Source: an uncultured Pontibacter sp. | Lineage (GTDB): Bacteria > Bacteroidota > Bacteroidia > Cytophagales > Hymenobacteraceae | Reading direction: 5' to 3' | Length of the DNA: 64,000 nt | Assembly (NCBI GenBank): GCA_947499125.1 | Contig: CANMMP010000003.1 | Coordinates: 1 to 64,000, forward strand | Shown: positions 1 through 9,026 of the stretch, in pieces | How positions within the stretch are numbered: position 1 is the stretch's first letter | Layout of the letters: every line of letters begins with the position of its first letter | Translations under genes and position numbers: made by a program | Notes under the pieces: model-generated | The model's database searches: none | Told to the model about the DNA's origin: nothing | The model's input: only the letters and a program-made list of their open reading frames with translations

Positions 1-66
1 TTTTTATTATCTGCCGACATTACTTCGAAAAGCAATGCCTTGTGCTATTCTGTCTCAATCAATCTC

Positions 67-75
67 TCAAAGAAC
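67..75 (-). promoter_or_regulatory. boxA-like antitermination element
   Basis: The plus strand reads TCAAAGAAC, so the minus-strand RNA carries GUUCUUUGA. Motifs of this form stand just upstream of 16S rRNA in many Bacteroidota and resemble boxA bound by NusB/S10. A nine-base match alone is weak; its position after tandem promoters supports it. Confidence 0.5.
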
Positions 76-210
76 TTTCCTCCCTTCCCCCTCACCTGTC
101 GTGAAGCATCCGGAATGTAGCCCTACTCTTTTAGTAGGCAGATCACCTGTTGTGATCCCGTGTTATCAATCTGTTTTTTTCTTTCCTTTCGAACCAGCTG
201 TCCGAGTCGT

Positions 211-250
211 TCGAACCATTCGTCCGATGTTCTCGAACCATTCGTCCGAT
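211..250. repeat. Two direct 18-bp repeats in the rRNA-type leader
   Basis: The 18-mer TCGAACCATTCGTCCGAT occurs at 211-228 and again at 233-250, separated by four bases. A related partial copy starts near 188. They lie immediately after the promoter-proximal transcription start on the minus strand, so they would be in the leader RNA. Function unknown. Confidence 0.8.
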
Positions 251-258
251 TGGGAGTG

Positions 259-288
259 CAAAGGTAAGAAGAGTTTTTCTACTTGCAA
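259..288 (-). promoter_or_regulatory. Leftward Bacteroidota promoter, first of three
   Basis: On the minus strand a TTG (286-288) is followed after 19 bases by TACCTTTG (259-266), matching the TTG-N19-TAnnTTTG consensus of the Bacteroidota housekeeping sigma factor. The sequence just after the box (CACTCCC) is shared with the other two promoters. It is the copy nearest the presumed rRNA genes. Confidence 0.75.
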
Positions 289-383
289 TACCCTGCCACT
301 AAATTTTATTTTTTTATTTTCCCTTCAAAGCCAGCTGCTTTTTCAAATACTTTCCTCTCCAGGCCTCAGCCTCAAGCGGAGTG

Positions 384-415
384 CAAAGGTACAACCCTTT
401 TTTCTGTCTTTCCAA
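384..415 (-). promoter_or_regulatory. Leftward Bacteroidota promoter, second of three
   Basis: The minus strand shows TTG (413-415), a 21-base spacer and TACCTTTG (384-391), followed by the same CACTCC start region as its neighbours. The box lies 125 bases upstream of the corresponding box of the first promoter. Confidence 0.7.
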
Positions 416-495
416 GCTACCCGCTGAATTTATTTTCCAGCTCCCAGCCCTTGTTACACCACTCTCTTCACTGCCCATCCTGCTGATTGGGAGTG

Positions 496-525
496 CAAAA
501 GTAGCAGTTGTTTTTGGTTTAACAA
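496..525 (-). promoter_or_regulatory. Leftward Bacteroidota promoter, third of three
   Basis: The minus strand shows TTG (523-525), a 19-base spacer and TACTTTTG (496-503), again followed by CACTCCCAATC. It is 112 bases upstream of the second promoter. No gene lies between it and the terminator at 715-741, so it can only serve the leftward unit beyond position 1. Confidence 0.72.
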
Positions 526-714
526 GGGATGACAGGAAAGATTTCCTATTGCCTTCGCTAACGTGCTCACTACCTGCTTTAAAATTTTTTATGGAGGTTG
601 CTGTCCCTGCCTTTCCCCCTGCTCGAGGGTTGGCCTGAGTACGGCAGCAGAGTCATAACATACCTGGAGTTCCCGAAAGTTCCGGTTGGGTAGAAAATAA
701 TTACAGGCTAAAGA

Positions 715-741
715 AAAGCCCCGCTTTTGGGACGGGGCTTT
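715..741 (-). terminator. Terminator of the saccharopine/alanine dehydrogenase-like gene
   Basis: A perfect eight-base stem (AAAGCCCC 715-722, GGGGCTTT 734-741) is followed on the minus strand by a T-rich tract. It lies 19 bases past the stop of the gene ending at 760. Confidence 0.85.
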
Positions 742-759
742 ATGAATAGATTTTATAGT

Positions 760-1992
760 TTATACTTCACTTGTTCGTTTGGCACTATCTGCATACTCCT
801 GCAGGTATTTATACTTTTCTGTCAGTTCTCCGCCTTTAGCTATAGTTGCTCTTGCCAACATACTGCCTTCATCCTCATTAAAAAACTGGGGGAATACATA
901 GTCTATTATATTGCGTCCAAAATCGCGGGAGGCATTGCGTGGCAATTCGCATGGCAGGTTATCTACAGCCATTATTGTTATATTCTTTTCTGAACTATAG
1001 GCAGGCTCCATGTTTCCGGTTGCGGGGTTGTAATCGAATGCCGGGTCCTGAATAGTAGTGGCGCGTTTAGTTGTAGGTATAGAACCGTCTACATCGCAGG
1101 TGATATCCGCTATAGTATTGATCTTAAAATCGGGGTGCTTGGTATCTTCTTCTGAAAATAGCTTTGGCGCACGCGGATCCCAGTAGGCACAGGCCATAAA
1201 CAGGTCGGTAACTTTTGTAAACTTCCGGAACGTACTCTTATATAAGTGTGGGTTAGCATAAAAATCCGGCGAGTCCCATACCTCCACATCAGGCCTTGCG
1301 TTATAGTCGCCGGAGTGAAGTTGCGCATACACAGGCTCCGAGAACTGCTTATATAAAAAGTCGAACACACTTACTTTCCGTATCTCCATTTTATCGAGCA
1401 CCTCCATAGCACCACCCGCTACCCTGCCGCCACCTGTTATCGCTATTTTAATTGCCGGGAGTTTAACCTTAAAGAATTCTTCCTGCATATCATCTATGTC
1501 GTGGCACAGGTAAGCCGGCTTCAGGTCGAACAGTTTATGCTTTTTGCCATAGGTAAGTATACCATTGTAAGCGCCCACTATACCTGCGTACCTGCCAAAG
1601 GCTACAACACGCTGCCCTTTCTCATCAGTTAGCAGCTCATAATCTATAAGTGTGATGTTCTTATCAAGTATAGCCCGCAACAGTTTGGCGTTATGGGGTT
1701 GCTTTTTTATAGTATGCGAGAAAAAGAAATAGGTCTTGTCAGGGATCAGCTCATCTACAGGCACCTCTTTTACACCCATCAGCACATTACAATCCTGCAG
1801 GCCCTGTTGTATGGCTACACCCAGCTCAGCATATTCCTCATCTTTAAAACACCTTACTTCACTTGGCTGCACTACCATTTTAAGTCCTTCAAATTCCTGC
1901 ATTGCTTCTACACACTTTTTAGGTGTAAGCGGAACACGTTTGTCTACAGGTATTTTGCCTTCTTTAATAATGCCAACTTTTATGCTATTCAT
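760..1992 (-). CDS. NAD(P)-dependent saccharopine dehydrogenase (lysine-forming)/alanine dehydrogenase family protein
   Basis: The 410-residue soluble protein starts with the AlaDh/PNT N-terminal signature (residues 5-25, GIIKEGKIPVDKRVPLTP), where Lys and Arg bind the 2-oxoacid in this family. A dinucleotide-binding Rossmann segment follows near residues 185-205 (IAITGGGRVAGGAMEVL). This arrangement fits the LYS1-type, L-lysine-forming saccharopine dehydrogenases and alanine dehydrogenases, which reversibly join or release an amino acid with NAD(P). Which substrate it uses cannot be read from the sequence. It is transcribed alone, diverging from gcvP across 251 bases, and ends at a strong hairpin. 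No partner lysine-pathway gene is adjacent, so a role in lysine metabolism is only an inference. Confidence 0.75.
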   Translation of the reverse strand: MNSIKVGIIKEGKIPVDKRVPLTPKKCVEAMQEFEGLKMVVQPSEVRCFKDEEYAELGVAIQQGLQDCNVLMGVKEVPVDELIPDKTYFFFSHTIKKQPHNAKLLRAILDKNITLIDYELLTDEKGQRVVAFGRYAGIVGAYNGILTYGKKHKLFDLKPAYLCHDIDDMQEEFFKVKLPAIKIAITGGGRVAGGAMEVLDKMEIRKVSVFDFLYKQFSEPVYAQLHSGDYNARPDVEVWDSPDFYANPHLYKSTFRKFTKVTDLFMACAYWDPRAPKLFSEEDTKHPDFKINTIADITCDVDGSIPTTKRATTIQDPAFDYNPATGNMEPAYSSEKNITIMAVDNLPCELPRNASRDFGRNIIDYVFPQFFNEDEGSMLARATIAKGGELTEKYKYLQEYADSAKRTSEV

Positions 1993-2156
1993 GTGTTGTA
2001 TCCTGAATTGATTCTGTCTTTTTATTGTTGTAGAAATGTTAATCTGAAACCATAAAATCTATACTTGCGGCACACCTATATATATAAGGTGTAAAACACT
2101 GATTTTACATGGCAACTATTTAACCTATCATGGTTCAATATAAAAACAAATACTAT

Positions 2157-2164
2157 TACTTTTG
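2157..2164 (+). promoter_or_regulatory. -7 box upstream of gcvP
   Basis: TACTTTTG matches TAnnTTTG and lies 80 bases before the gcvP ATG. No clean TTG is seen at the expected upstream distance, so the -33 element is weak or absent. Confidence 0.5.
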
Positions 2165-2243
2165 TGGAAAATCAAAAAAGGTCTGAAAGCCTTACGATTA
2201 ACAGAAAGAGATAACCCAATTTCCCAATCAATATTTCATCGAT

Positions 2244-5162
2244 ATGATATTTAAAACCAAACCTGCAGACGTGTTTAAGGAGCGCCACAACGGCCCTGAC
2301 AAAGAGCAGATGCAGGACATGCTGAAAACCATCGGGGCAGACTCGCTGGACCAGCTGATTGAGGAGACCGTACCGGCCGCCATTCGCCTGAAAAGACCTT
2401 TAAACCTGCCAGCAGCCCTGACGGAGACAGAGTTCCTAAACCAGTTCTCGCAGATCGCGAAGCAGAACAAAATATACAAGTCGTACATTGGCCTGGGCTA
2501 CAACGACACCATTATGCCTCCGGTTATACTTCGTAATATTATGGAGAACCCGGGTTGGTATACTGCCTACACGCCTTACCAGGCCGAGATCGCACAAGGC
2601 CGATTGGAGGCACTGATCAATTACCAGACGATGGTAATGGACCTGACAGGTATGGAGATCGCCAACGCATCGTTGCTGGACGAAGGTACTGCTGCCGCTG
2701 AGGCCATGGGTATGTTCTATGCAAACCTCAAAGGTGCGCGCAAAACTGCCAACCGCTTCTTTGTATCAGACCTGGTGTTGCCGCAAACTATAGATATCCT
2801 GGCTTCGCGCGCTACGCCTATCGGCATTGAGCTGGTTATAGGAGATCACCGTGAAGTTGATTTTACTGATGAGACGTTATTTGGTGCATTGGTGCAGTAT
2901 CCTGCTGCTGACGGTGCCATTTTCGACTATACAGACTTCATAGCAAAAGCACACGCGCAGGAAATGTTCGTAGCTGTTGCTGCCGATATCCTTTCGCTTA
3001 CCTTATTAACACCTCCGGGTGAGATGGGCGCGGATGCTGTAGTTGGTACTACCCAACGTTTCGGTGTGCCAATGGGCTTTGGTGGTCCGCATGCAGGTTA
3101 CTTTGCTACAAAAGATACTTTCAAGCGTGTTATCCCGGGTCGTATCATTGGTATTTCGGTGGATGCAGCAGGTAACAAAGCGTACCGCATGGCCCTGCAG
3201 ACACGTGAGCAGCACATCCGTCGCGAGAAAGCTACTTCAAACATATGTACGGCACAGGTACTATTGGCTGTTATTGCTGGTATGTATGCCGTTTACCATG
3301 GCCCACGTCGCCTGAAGTATATCGGCTTAAATACACATGCTTTAGCGCAGCAACTGGAGAAAGGCCTGAAAGCATTAGGCTTTGAGCAGCAGAACGAGCA
3401 GTATTTCGATACGCTGAAGATAGCTGTTGAGAGCGCTGACATGCAGAAAGCTATCCGCACAGAGGCTGAAGCGGCTGGTATTAACTTCCGTTACTTCGGT
3501 GAGAACAACATTGGTATCTCACTTCATCAGAACACGAACCTGGCAGATATTAAAGCTATAGTTGCTGCATTTGCTAAGGTGGCCGGGAAGTCTGAAGATG
3601 TATTAACTATAGATGCACTGCCGGAAGATACAGATGTAACCTGGGCTGACAGTCTGATCCGTAAGAGTGAGTACTTAACGCACGAAGTGTTTAACAAGCA
3701 CCACTCTGAGCACGAGATCCTGCGTTACATGAAGCACCTGGAGAACAAGGATATTTCTTTGGTTCACTCGATGATATCGCTGGGTTCTTGTACTATGAAA
3801 CTGAATGCTACGGCAGAGATGATTCCGGTTACATGGCCAGAAATTGGTCAATTGCACCCATTTGCGCCTGCTGACCAGACAAAAGGTTACGCGCAGATAT
3901 TTAAAGACCTTGAAACATGGCTTTGCGAGATTACCCGTTTTGATGCGGTATCGCTTCAGCCTAACTCAGGTGCACAGGGCGAGTACGCTGGCCTGATGGT
4001 TATCCGTGCTTACCACGAGTCGCGTGGCGATCATCACCGCACCGTTGCACTTATTCCATCTTCTGCACACGGTACTAACCCGGCATCTGCGGTAATGGCC
4101 GGCATGAAGGTAGTTATAGTTAAGTGCGATGAGAAAGGTAACATTGACGTTGCAGACCTGCGCGCTAAGGCTGAACAATATAAGAATGAGCTGTCTTGCT
4201 TAATGGTGACGTACCCATCTACACACGGTGTTTATGAGGAGTCTATTATAGAGATCTGCCAGATCATACATGACAACGGTGGCCGTGTGTACATGGACGG
4301 AGCTAACATGAACGCTCAGGTAGGCTTAACTTCGCCGGCGCACATTGGTGCCGACGTTTGCCACCTGAACCTGCACAAGACCTTCTGTATTCCTCACGGT
4401 GGTGGTGGTCCTGGCATGGGCCCGATCGGTGTGGTAAAAGACCTTGCTCCATTCCTTCCTGGTCACGCTGTAGTTGATCTGGGTCGTAAGGATGCTATTA
4501 ACGCGATATCGGCTGCGCCCTGGGGTTCTGCTTCTATCCTGCCTATCTCTTATGCTTACATTGCCATGATGGGCGGCGATGGCTTAACAGAAGCTACGAA
4601 GATCGCTATCCTGAACGCGAACTATATTAAGGCTCGTTTAGAGAAGCACTACCCTGTACTTTACGTGGGTTCTAAAGGTCGTTGCGCACACGAGATGATC
4701 CTGGATTGCCGTGAGTTCAAGAAGTTTGGTGTAGAGGTGGAAGATATCGCGAAGCGTTTAATGGACTATGGTTTCCATGCGCCGACGGTATCGTTCCCGG
4801 TAGCTGGTACTTTGATGGTGGAGCCAACAGAGTCGGAAGCCCAGGAAGAACTGGATAGATTCTGCGAGGTGATGATCTCGATACGCGAGGAGATTCGTGA
4901 GATCGAAGCCGGCAAAGCGGACCAGAAGAACAACGTGCTGAAGAACGCGCCACACACGCAGAGAGTAGTGCTGGTAGAGAACTGGGAGAGACCTTACTCA
5001 CGTGAGAAGGCTGTGTTCCCGATGCCTTTCCTGCGCGACAATAAAGTATGGCCAACCGTTAGCCGTATCGACAGCGCGTACGGCGACCGTAACCTGGTTT
5101 GTTCTTGTGCACCTATAGAAGCTTATAATGAGAATGGAAATGAGATGGTAGCTATTGGCTAA
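2244..5162 (+). CDS. gcvP: Glycine dehydrogenase (decarboxylating), glycine cleavage P protein
   Basis: The 972-residue protein is the fused, single-chain P protein of the glycine cleavage system. It decarboxylates glycine with pyridoxal phosphate and passes the aminomethyl group to the lipoylated H protein in the cytoplasm. The N-terminus ([17 protein letters not shown]) is typical, as are [12 protein letters not shown] and the PLP lysine in [16 protein letters not shown] (Lys712). Both homologous halves are present and the length is normal. It forms a single-gene unit with its own promoter and terminator; gcvH and gcvT are not in the window. Its need for lipoate links it to lipA at 15462-16373. 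Confidence 0.97.
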   Translation: MIFKTKPADVFKERHNGPDKEQMQDMLKTIGADSLDQLIEETVPAAIRLKRPLNLPAALTETEFLNQFSQIAKQNKIYKSYIGLGYNDTIMPPVILRNIMENPGWYTAYTPYQAEIAQGRLEALINYQTMVMDLTGMEIANASLLDEGTAAAEAMGMFYANLKGARKTANRFFVSDLVLPQTIDILASRATPIGIELVIGDHREVDFTDETLFGALVQYPAADGAIFDYTDFIAKAHAQEMFVAVAADILSLTLLTPPGEMGADAVVGTTQRFGVPMGFGGPHAGYFATKDTFKRVIPGRIIGISVDAAGNKAYRMALQTREQHIRREKATSNICTAQVLLAVIAGMYAVYHGPRRLKYIGLNTHALAQQLEKGLKALGFEQQNEQYFDTLKIAVESADMQKAIRTEAEAAGINFRYFGENNIGISLHQNTNLADIKAIVAAFAKVAGKSEDVLTIDALPEDTDVTWADSLIRKSEYLTHEVFNKHHSEHEILRYMKHLENKDISLVHSMISLGSCTMKLNATAEMIPVTWPEIGQLHPFAPADQTKGYAQIFKDLETWLCEITRFDAVSLQPNSGAQGEYAGLMVIRAYHESRGDHHRTVALIPSSAHGTNPASAVMAGMKVVIVKCDEKGNIDVADLRAKAEQYKNELSCLMVTYPSTHGVYEESIIEICQIIHDNGGRVYMDGANMNAQVGLTSPAHIGADVCHLNLHKTFCIPHGGGGPGMGPIGVVKDLAPFLPGHAVVDLGRKDAINAISAAPWGSASILPISYAYIAMMGGDGLTEATKIAILNANYIKARLEKHYPVLYVGSKGRCAHEMILDCREFKKFGVEVEDIAKRLMDYGFHAPTVSFPVAGTLMVEPTESEAQEELDRFCEVMISIREEIREIEAGKADQKNNVLKNAPHTQRVVLVENWERPYSREKAVFPMPFLRDNKVWPTVSRIDSAYGDRNLVCSCAPIEAYNENGNEMVAIG

Positions 5163-5185
5163 CCAAATTATCCTATACTTTCAGA

Positions 5186-5216
5186 AAGCCTGGCCAGTTT
5201 GGTCAGGCTTTTTTGT
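5186..5216 (+). terminator. Terminator of gcvP
   Basis: AAGCCTG (5186-5192) pairs with CAGGCTT (5204-5210) and is followed by a run of T, 24 bases after the gcvP stop. Confidence 0.85.
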
Positions 5217-5539
5217 TTATCAAGCTCTATTTATACTTTCATTATCCACGTTAAGTAATCGATAAAGTACTGAATTTCATCGACGAAATCCCCGAAAATC
5301 GTTAAAACTGTATTATTTCAATAAGCATCTGACAGGAAAAGCCTCTTTTTTATTTTTTTTGAAAATTTTTTCAAAAAATTTCATCCACATAATCGGCCTT
5401 TAAACAGTTTAAACCCATATGTAGCATTATATCAATAAAAGTATATGAATATTTTCTACACATTTTGGTTTTTGTATATATAAAATCCATAACTTTGCAA
5501 CCGTTAAATCGTTAGAGTAGTCAAAAAACTATAAACAAT
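5217..5539. other. AT-rich intergenic region with a promoter
   Basis: No gene is visible in these 323 bases. The middle (about 5340-5385) is very AT-rich with runs of A and T that form an imperfect palindrome. The end holds the promoter of the small secreted protein gene. The A/T tracts could act as an upstream activating element, which is inference. Confidence 0.6.
5490..5497 (+). promoter_or_regulatory. -7 box of the small secreted protein gene
   Basis: TAACTTTG matches TAnnTTTG exactly and stands 42 bases before the ATG at 5540. TTTG elements lie at 5464-5467 and 5471-5474; neither has the ideal spacing, so the -33 element is uncertain. Confidence 0.65.
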
Positions 5540-5899
5540 ATGAAAAAATCAGTATTACTTCTTACTTTTATTACGATTCTGGTATTAAGTTATACTTCTG
5601 CTTCGGCACAGTCTGCTACTACTAGCAGCCTTGCCCTGAGATTAGCACAAGATGTTGCTACTCCATCTGGCTCTGCGATGCTTACTTCTGGCGGTATAGT
5701 TGCTACTGCTGCTGCTAAAGTTCATGTATCTGTTCTTCCAGCTTTTGCTCAGCCTGCTAATAACGCTGCTGCAATCGCTGCTCCTTTTTCAGTTGAGGCT
5801 GAGTTTGCAACTGAAGTATCTATGGCTGACGAGCTTAACACATTCATTTCCCAGGAGCGTTCTCAGATGAAGCGCAGCTGGTTCCGCAAAAACAAGTAA
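5540..5899 (+). CDS. Small secreted protein of unknown function
   Basis: The 119-residue product starts with a clear signal peptide: MKK, a hydrophobic stretch to about residue 20, and an ASAQ cleavage site near residue 24. The mature part is short and rich in Ala, Ser, Thr and Val with no cysteine. It ends in a strongly basic tail (QMKRSWFRKNK). I recognise no domain. A good promoter and an AT-rich upstream region suggest substantial expression. It may be a small envelope protein; the next gene, a lipoprotein, is on the same strand 80 bases on. Confidence 0.7.
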   Translation: MKKSVLLLTFITILVLSYTSASAQSATTSSLALRLAQDVATPSGSAMLTSGGIVATAAAKVHVSVLPAFAQPANNAAAIAAPFSVEAEFATEVSMADELNTFISQERSQMKRSWFRKNK

Positions 5900-5926
5900 T
5901 TTACCAGAGCCCCGGGCTTCTGTAGC

Positions 5927-5982
5927 CATTGCGATGGGGCATGCGTATAGGTAGGTAACTACCAAAAAGCTCCATCGCAATG
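5927..5982 (+). promoter_or_regulatory. Hairpin enclosing the start codon of the DUF4136 lipoprotein gene
   Basis: Bases 5927-5940 pair with 5969-5982 over 14 positions, of which 11 outer pairs are perfect and one inner pair is G-T. The loop is 28 bases. The last three bases of the right arm are the ATG at 5980, so the start codon would be sequestered in the folded RNA. There is no T run, so it is not a normal terminator. A role in translational control is inference. Confidence 0.5.
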
Positions 5983-6597
5983 CAAATATCCTCTAAAACA
6001 CCCCACTCCTTTTTAAGGCTGCTCCGGCCACTTTTTGTTTTCCTCTTCTTTAGTAGTTGCACTGTAGGCCCTGTTATAAACAGCACCTATAACGATAACG
6101 TCAGTTTCGGAAATTACCAATATTATGCCTGGCACGATACAGAATTGCCTGTGCGCATTACCGGCAATGGACCTGCTTACAGCCCACTCCTCGATCAGCA
6201 AATAAAAATAGCTGTTGAAAGCGAACTGGTAAAAGAAGGACTAAGACCAAACGACGAAGCCCCTAACCTCCTGATAGCTTATGATATTGCAGTACCGGGC
6301 CAGCATGCACCTGAAGCCGATACAGCCTTTGCACCGGGTTTTGGCTACGGTTATAGTTATTGGTATGGCTATCGCTACCGCTACGACACAACGAACCTGA
6401 TAGACTTTAAAAGTATAACTGAAATGGCGCCAGGCACGGTGGTGATAGACCTGATAGATGCCAACACAAACCAACTGGTTTGGCGCGGTTGGTACGAAGC
6501 CGGAATAGACCCAACTGTAGCCAACACTTATGACATTACGCAAGCAGTTGTCAATATCATGTCGAGGTACCCGCCGGTGCCACAGGCCAGCCAGTAA
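5980..6597 (+). CDS. DUF4136-type lipoprotein
   Basis: The 205-residue protein has a short basic and hydrophobic N-terminus ending in a lipobox (FFSSC, Cys27), so it should be a lipid-anchored envelope protein. The remainder resembles DUF4136 proteins: a Tyr/Trp-rich first strand region (FGNYQYYAW), a central helix (DQQIKIAVESELVKEGL), a Gly/Tyr-rich linker (GYGYSYWYGYRYRYD), and a closing GTVVIDLIDANTNQLVWRGW segment. The family is widespread in Bacteroidota and its function is unknown. The start is the only ATG before the lipobox and lies in a hairpin stem. Its stop is one base from the stop of the convergent TonB receptor gene. Confidence 0.82.
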   Translation: MQISSKTPHSFLRLLRPLFVFLFFSSCTVGPVINSTYNDNVSFGNYQYYAWHDTELPVRITGNGPAYSPLLDQQIKIAVESELVKEGLRPNDEAPNLLIAYDIAVPGQHAPEADTAFAPGFGYGYSYWYGYRYRYDTTNLIDFKSITEMAPGTVVIDLIDANTNQLVWRGWYEAGIDPTVANTYDITQAVVNIMSRYPPVPQASQ

Positions 6598-6598
6598 G

Positions 6599-8887
6599 CT
6601 ACTTTAACTTATAGCCCAGGTTAATACCCGTAAAGAAGTTGCGATCAGGGGCGGGTTGGTAGTAGCGCCCGCCAAAAGCATTCAGGTCGTTGCCGAGGCT
6701 ATACTTTTCGTCGGTCAGGTTATCAGTGCCGGCAAATACATCGAGCTCCAGTACACCAGCTATAGTTCTCCGGAATCCAAGTTTAGCCCCCATTACCCAA
6801 TAGCTTTTACTGTACACGGTATTCTCATCAGTCAGCGGAATTTCATCTGAAAAGTTTATAGTATAGTTGAAGTATAGGCCAGCAAGTGTGGCAAGGTCTA
6901 TACCTGCTGTGGCCATGTGCGGAGCTACGCCTGTCAGTTTGTTCCCGCTCAGGTCAACCTCCTGGCCCTGGGCCTCCCGGAAAACCCTATACTCCTTAAA
7001 CCGGAAATGGCTGTAAGTATAGCTCGCCCATACCTGCGTGGCACTTAACCAGTTGGCAGGCGCATCAATTAAAGTATAGTTCAGCGCGGTTTCTATACCT
7101 TTCTGTGAGGTTGCTCCCACATTCCGGAATACGGCAACACTAGAGGCATCCTGTCGGCTAACTATAGTTTCTTTTAACCGGAAGTAATATCCTACCACAT
7201 CGAAGCTGAGCTTGTTATTTAAAGTATAGCCACGCAACCCTGCTTCATAGTTAGTGCCTTTTTCTGCCTGCAGGTCTGCGTTCAGTGCTCCGTCTGATGT
7301 CAGGATCTCCTCTTCGGTGGGTGGCGAAAAGCCGGAACTTATACTTGCATGTGCTGATACCTGGTCTGTCAGTTTTTTGAGCAACGCCACTCTTGGGGAA
7401 AGCACCGCATCAAAGTCTTTTACAAAAGTATAGTTATCACCTGCCAGCCTTGTTATTTTGTATCGGGCGTCGTTTAGGCTAAGGGCTGCGGTAAGTATAA
7501 AATCAGCGGGCAACTCCAGTTCTGTCTGCGAAAAAATGAAGCCTGTCGATGCTGTTACTTCGTCGTCGGTGCGGAGGTCGCCTGCTGTGCCACTGTTGTT
7601 ATCGTAAGTGCGGGCCGCCTCAAACCCCTGCTGAAATTCGCCCCCGAAAGTATAAGTAGCCGGAATTGCGCCTATAGTTGTTTTATACACAAAGCTGCTG
7701 CGTGCGCCTGCTTCCTGGTTGGTATTGCGTTCGTAATCGGTGTTAAACGGGTGATCTTTAAAGCGGTGCAACCCATAGATGGCTGTGCTGTTGCTTAAGT
7801 TATCTGTTAAACTATAAGTATGCTTCAGGCCAAGGTTTATACCTTCCTGATTATAAGACGCATTTTGAGTTACGCTCCCAAACATGCCACCCCGCGCCTG
7901 CCTTGGGTTTTGGTTATACTGTTCTAACGTTAGTCCGCCGGGAAGTTCATAGTATAGGTCAGAATAAATAATGTGTGCGCTTATAGTTTGCTTATCAGAG
8001 ATGTAAAATTCGGGAGAAATGAGTAGAACCTTCCTGTTTAGGGCAGACTGCTCGCGGTAGCCTTCGGACTGCTGATGCGCGTATTGTACCAGCACATTGC
8101 TTTTAGCGGAACCTGTACTTAAGCTGCCTGTATACTTGCGGTAACCATATGCACCTATAGTTGCAGCAGCGCGTACTTCTGTGCCCAGTTCGGCTCGCCT
8201 TGGCTCCAGTAACACGGTGCCGCCCGTACCTGCGCCATACACGCTGGCAGCAGGCCCCTTCAGTATCTCTATACTTCCGATGCTGGCTGCATCAATTAAA
8301 TTAAGGGCTGTTGTACCGTTTGCTTCGGTAAGTGGTAATCCGTTGAAGTATAGTTTCACATTACGTATGCCATACGGAGAGCGCAGTGTACTTCCCCTGA
8401 TCGATAACCTATAACTTGCCGGAGCGCGCTCATCCATTTTAACGCCAGGCACAGTGTTTACAGCCCGAACGAGAGAACTTTCATCAGAGCGCCTTATCAC
8501 TTCGCCACCTATTATACTTATGGCTCCAGCTGTTTGCAATAAAGGGCGGTTTGTTTCGTAGCCCTGCACTTCTACCTCGCTAAGCATTTGCGGACGAGGC
8601 TTCAGCAATATATCGTAAGTACTGTTCTCACCTTCTGCTATAAATACTGTATCTGTATAAAACCCGAGGTGCGACACAAGTATATAAGGTGTTCTATCCG
8701 GAACGGTAATACTATAGTTACCAGCAGCATTAACACGGGCAGTCTCGCCACTTTCAGCCCGGATGAGGGCACCTGGCAGCGGTTTATAGTTTTGTGCATC
8801 TTTAACTGTTCCCGAAACTATATTTTGGGCTGCAGCAACCTGGCAAAGTGTAGCTAATAATAAGTATAAAAGTATCGTGTATTTCAT
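6599..8887 (-). CDS. TonB-dependent outer-membrane receptor with carboxypeptidase-like N-terminal domain
   Basis: The 762-residue protein has a signal peptide cut near residue 20 (VAAAQ). A CarboxypepD_reg-like beta-sandwich follows (about 22-95, VSGTVKDAQNYKPLPGALI), a Bacteroidota addition to TonB receptors. The plug domain spans about 105-225 and includes SIRGSTLRSPYGIRNVKLYFNG and GPAASVYGAGTGGTVLLEP. The rest is the 22-strand barrel, ending in an aromatic-rich strand. The overall pattern is closer to siderophore or iron-chelate receptors (FecA-like) than to SusC; the substrate is not certain. No SusD-like or ABC transporter gene is adjacent. It is a single transcription unit. Confidence 0.9.
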   Translation of the reverse strand: MKYTILLYLLLATLCQVAAAQNIVSGTVKDAQNYKPLPGALIRAESGETARVNAAGNYSITVPDRTPYILVSHLGFYTDTVFIAEGENSTYDILLKPRPQMLSEVEVQGYETNRPLLQTAGAISIIGGEVIRRSDESSLVRAVNTVPGVKMDERAPASYRLSIRGSTLRSPYGIRNVKLYFNGLPLTEANGTTALNLIDAASIGSIEILKGPAASVYGAGTGGTVLLEPRRAELGTEVRAAATIGAYGYRKYTGSLSTGSAKSNVLVQYAHQQSEGYREQSALNRKVLLISPEFYISDKQTISAHIIYSDLYYELPGGLTLEQYNQNPRQARGGMFGSVTQNASYNQEGINLGLKHTYSLTDNLSNSTAIYGLHRFKDHPFNTDYERNTNQEAGARSSFVYKTTIGAIPATYTFGGEFQQGFEAARTYDNNSGTAGDLRTDDEVTASTGFIFSQTELELPADFILTAALSLNDARYKITRLAGDNYTFVKDFDAVLSPRVALLKKLTDQVSAHASISSGFSPPTEEEILTSDGALNADLQAEKGTNYEAGLRGYTLNNKLSFDVVGYYFRLKETIVSRQDASSVAVFRNVGATSQKGIETALNYTLIDAPANWLSATQVWASYTYSHFRFKEYRVFREAQGQEVDLSGNKLTGVAPHMATAGIDLATLAGLYFNYTINFSDEIPLTDENTVYSKSYWVMGAKLGFRRTIAGVLELDVFAGTDNLTDEKYSLGNDLNAFGGRYYQPAPDRNFFTGINLGYKLK

Positions 8888-8942
8888 GGGTGTGATAAGT
8901 GCTTCCTACAAAACGGCAATGCTACTTACAATGTTTAAAAAG

Positions 8943-8971
8943 CAAAAAAGCTCCGTAGATACTGCGGAGCC
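8943..8971 (-). terminator. Terminator of the T9SS type B operon
   Basis: GCTCCG (8950-8955) pairs with CGGAGC (8965-8970); on the minus strand it is followed by six T (8944-8949). It lies about 56 bases past the stop of the OmpA-like gene. Confidence 0.8.
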
Positions 8972-9026
8972 TTTCCAAACTATGAAAGCTAATGAGATGT
9001 TTTTATATCACTCTGTCTGATATGTC

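Larger units (their letters stand above)
1..258 (-). promoter_or_regulatory. Untranslated leader, probably of a leftward rRNA operon
   Basis: This stretch lies downstream (leftward) of three tandem minus-strand promoters and carries no convincing gene; the plus-strand open frames here have no recognisable protein features. Read on the minus strand it contains GTTCTTTGA (67-75), the boxA-like antitermination sequence that commonly precedes 16S rRNA in Bacteroidota. The 16S gene itself is not in the window, so the assignment is inference from promoter type, promoter multiplicity and boxA. It would put the 16S start a short way left of position 1. Confidence 0.65.

Noticed and set aside
35..638. 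Overlapping plus-strand open frames of 67-130 codons at the left edge
   Set aside because: They lie over tandem minus-strand promoters and a leader, are rich in Ser, Pro, Leu and Phe from the C/T-rich strand, and show no domain or promoter of their own.
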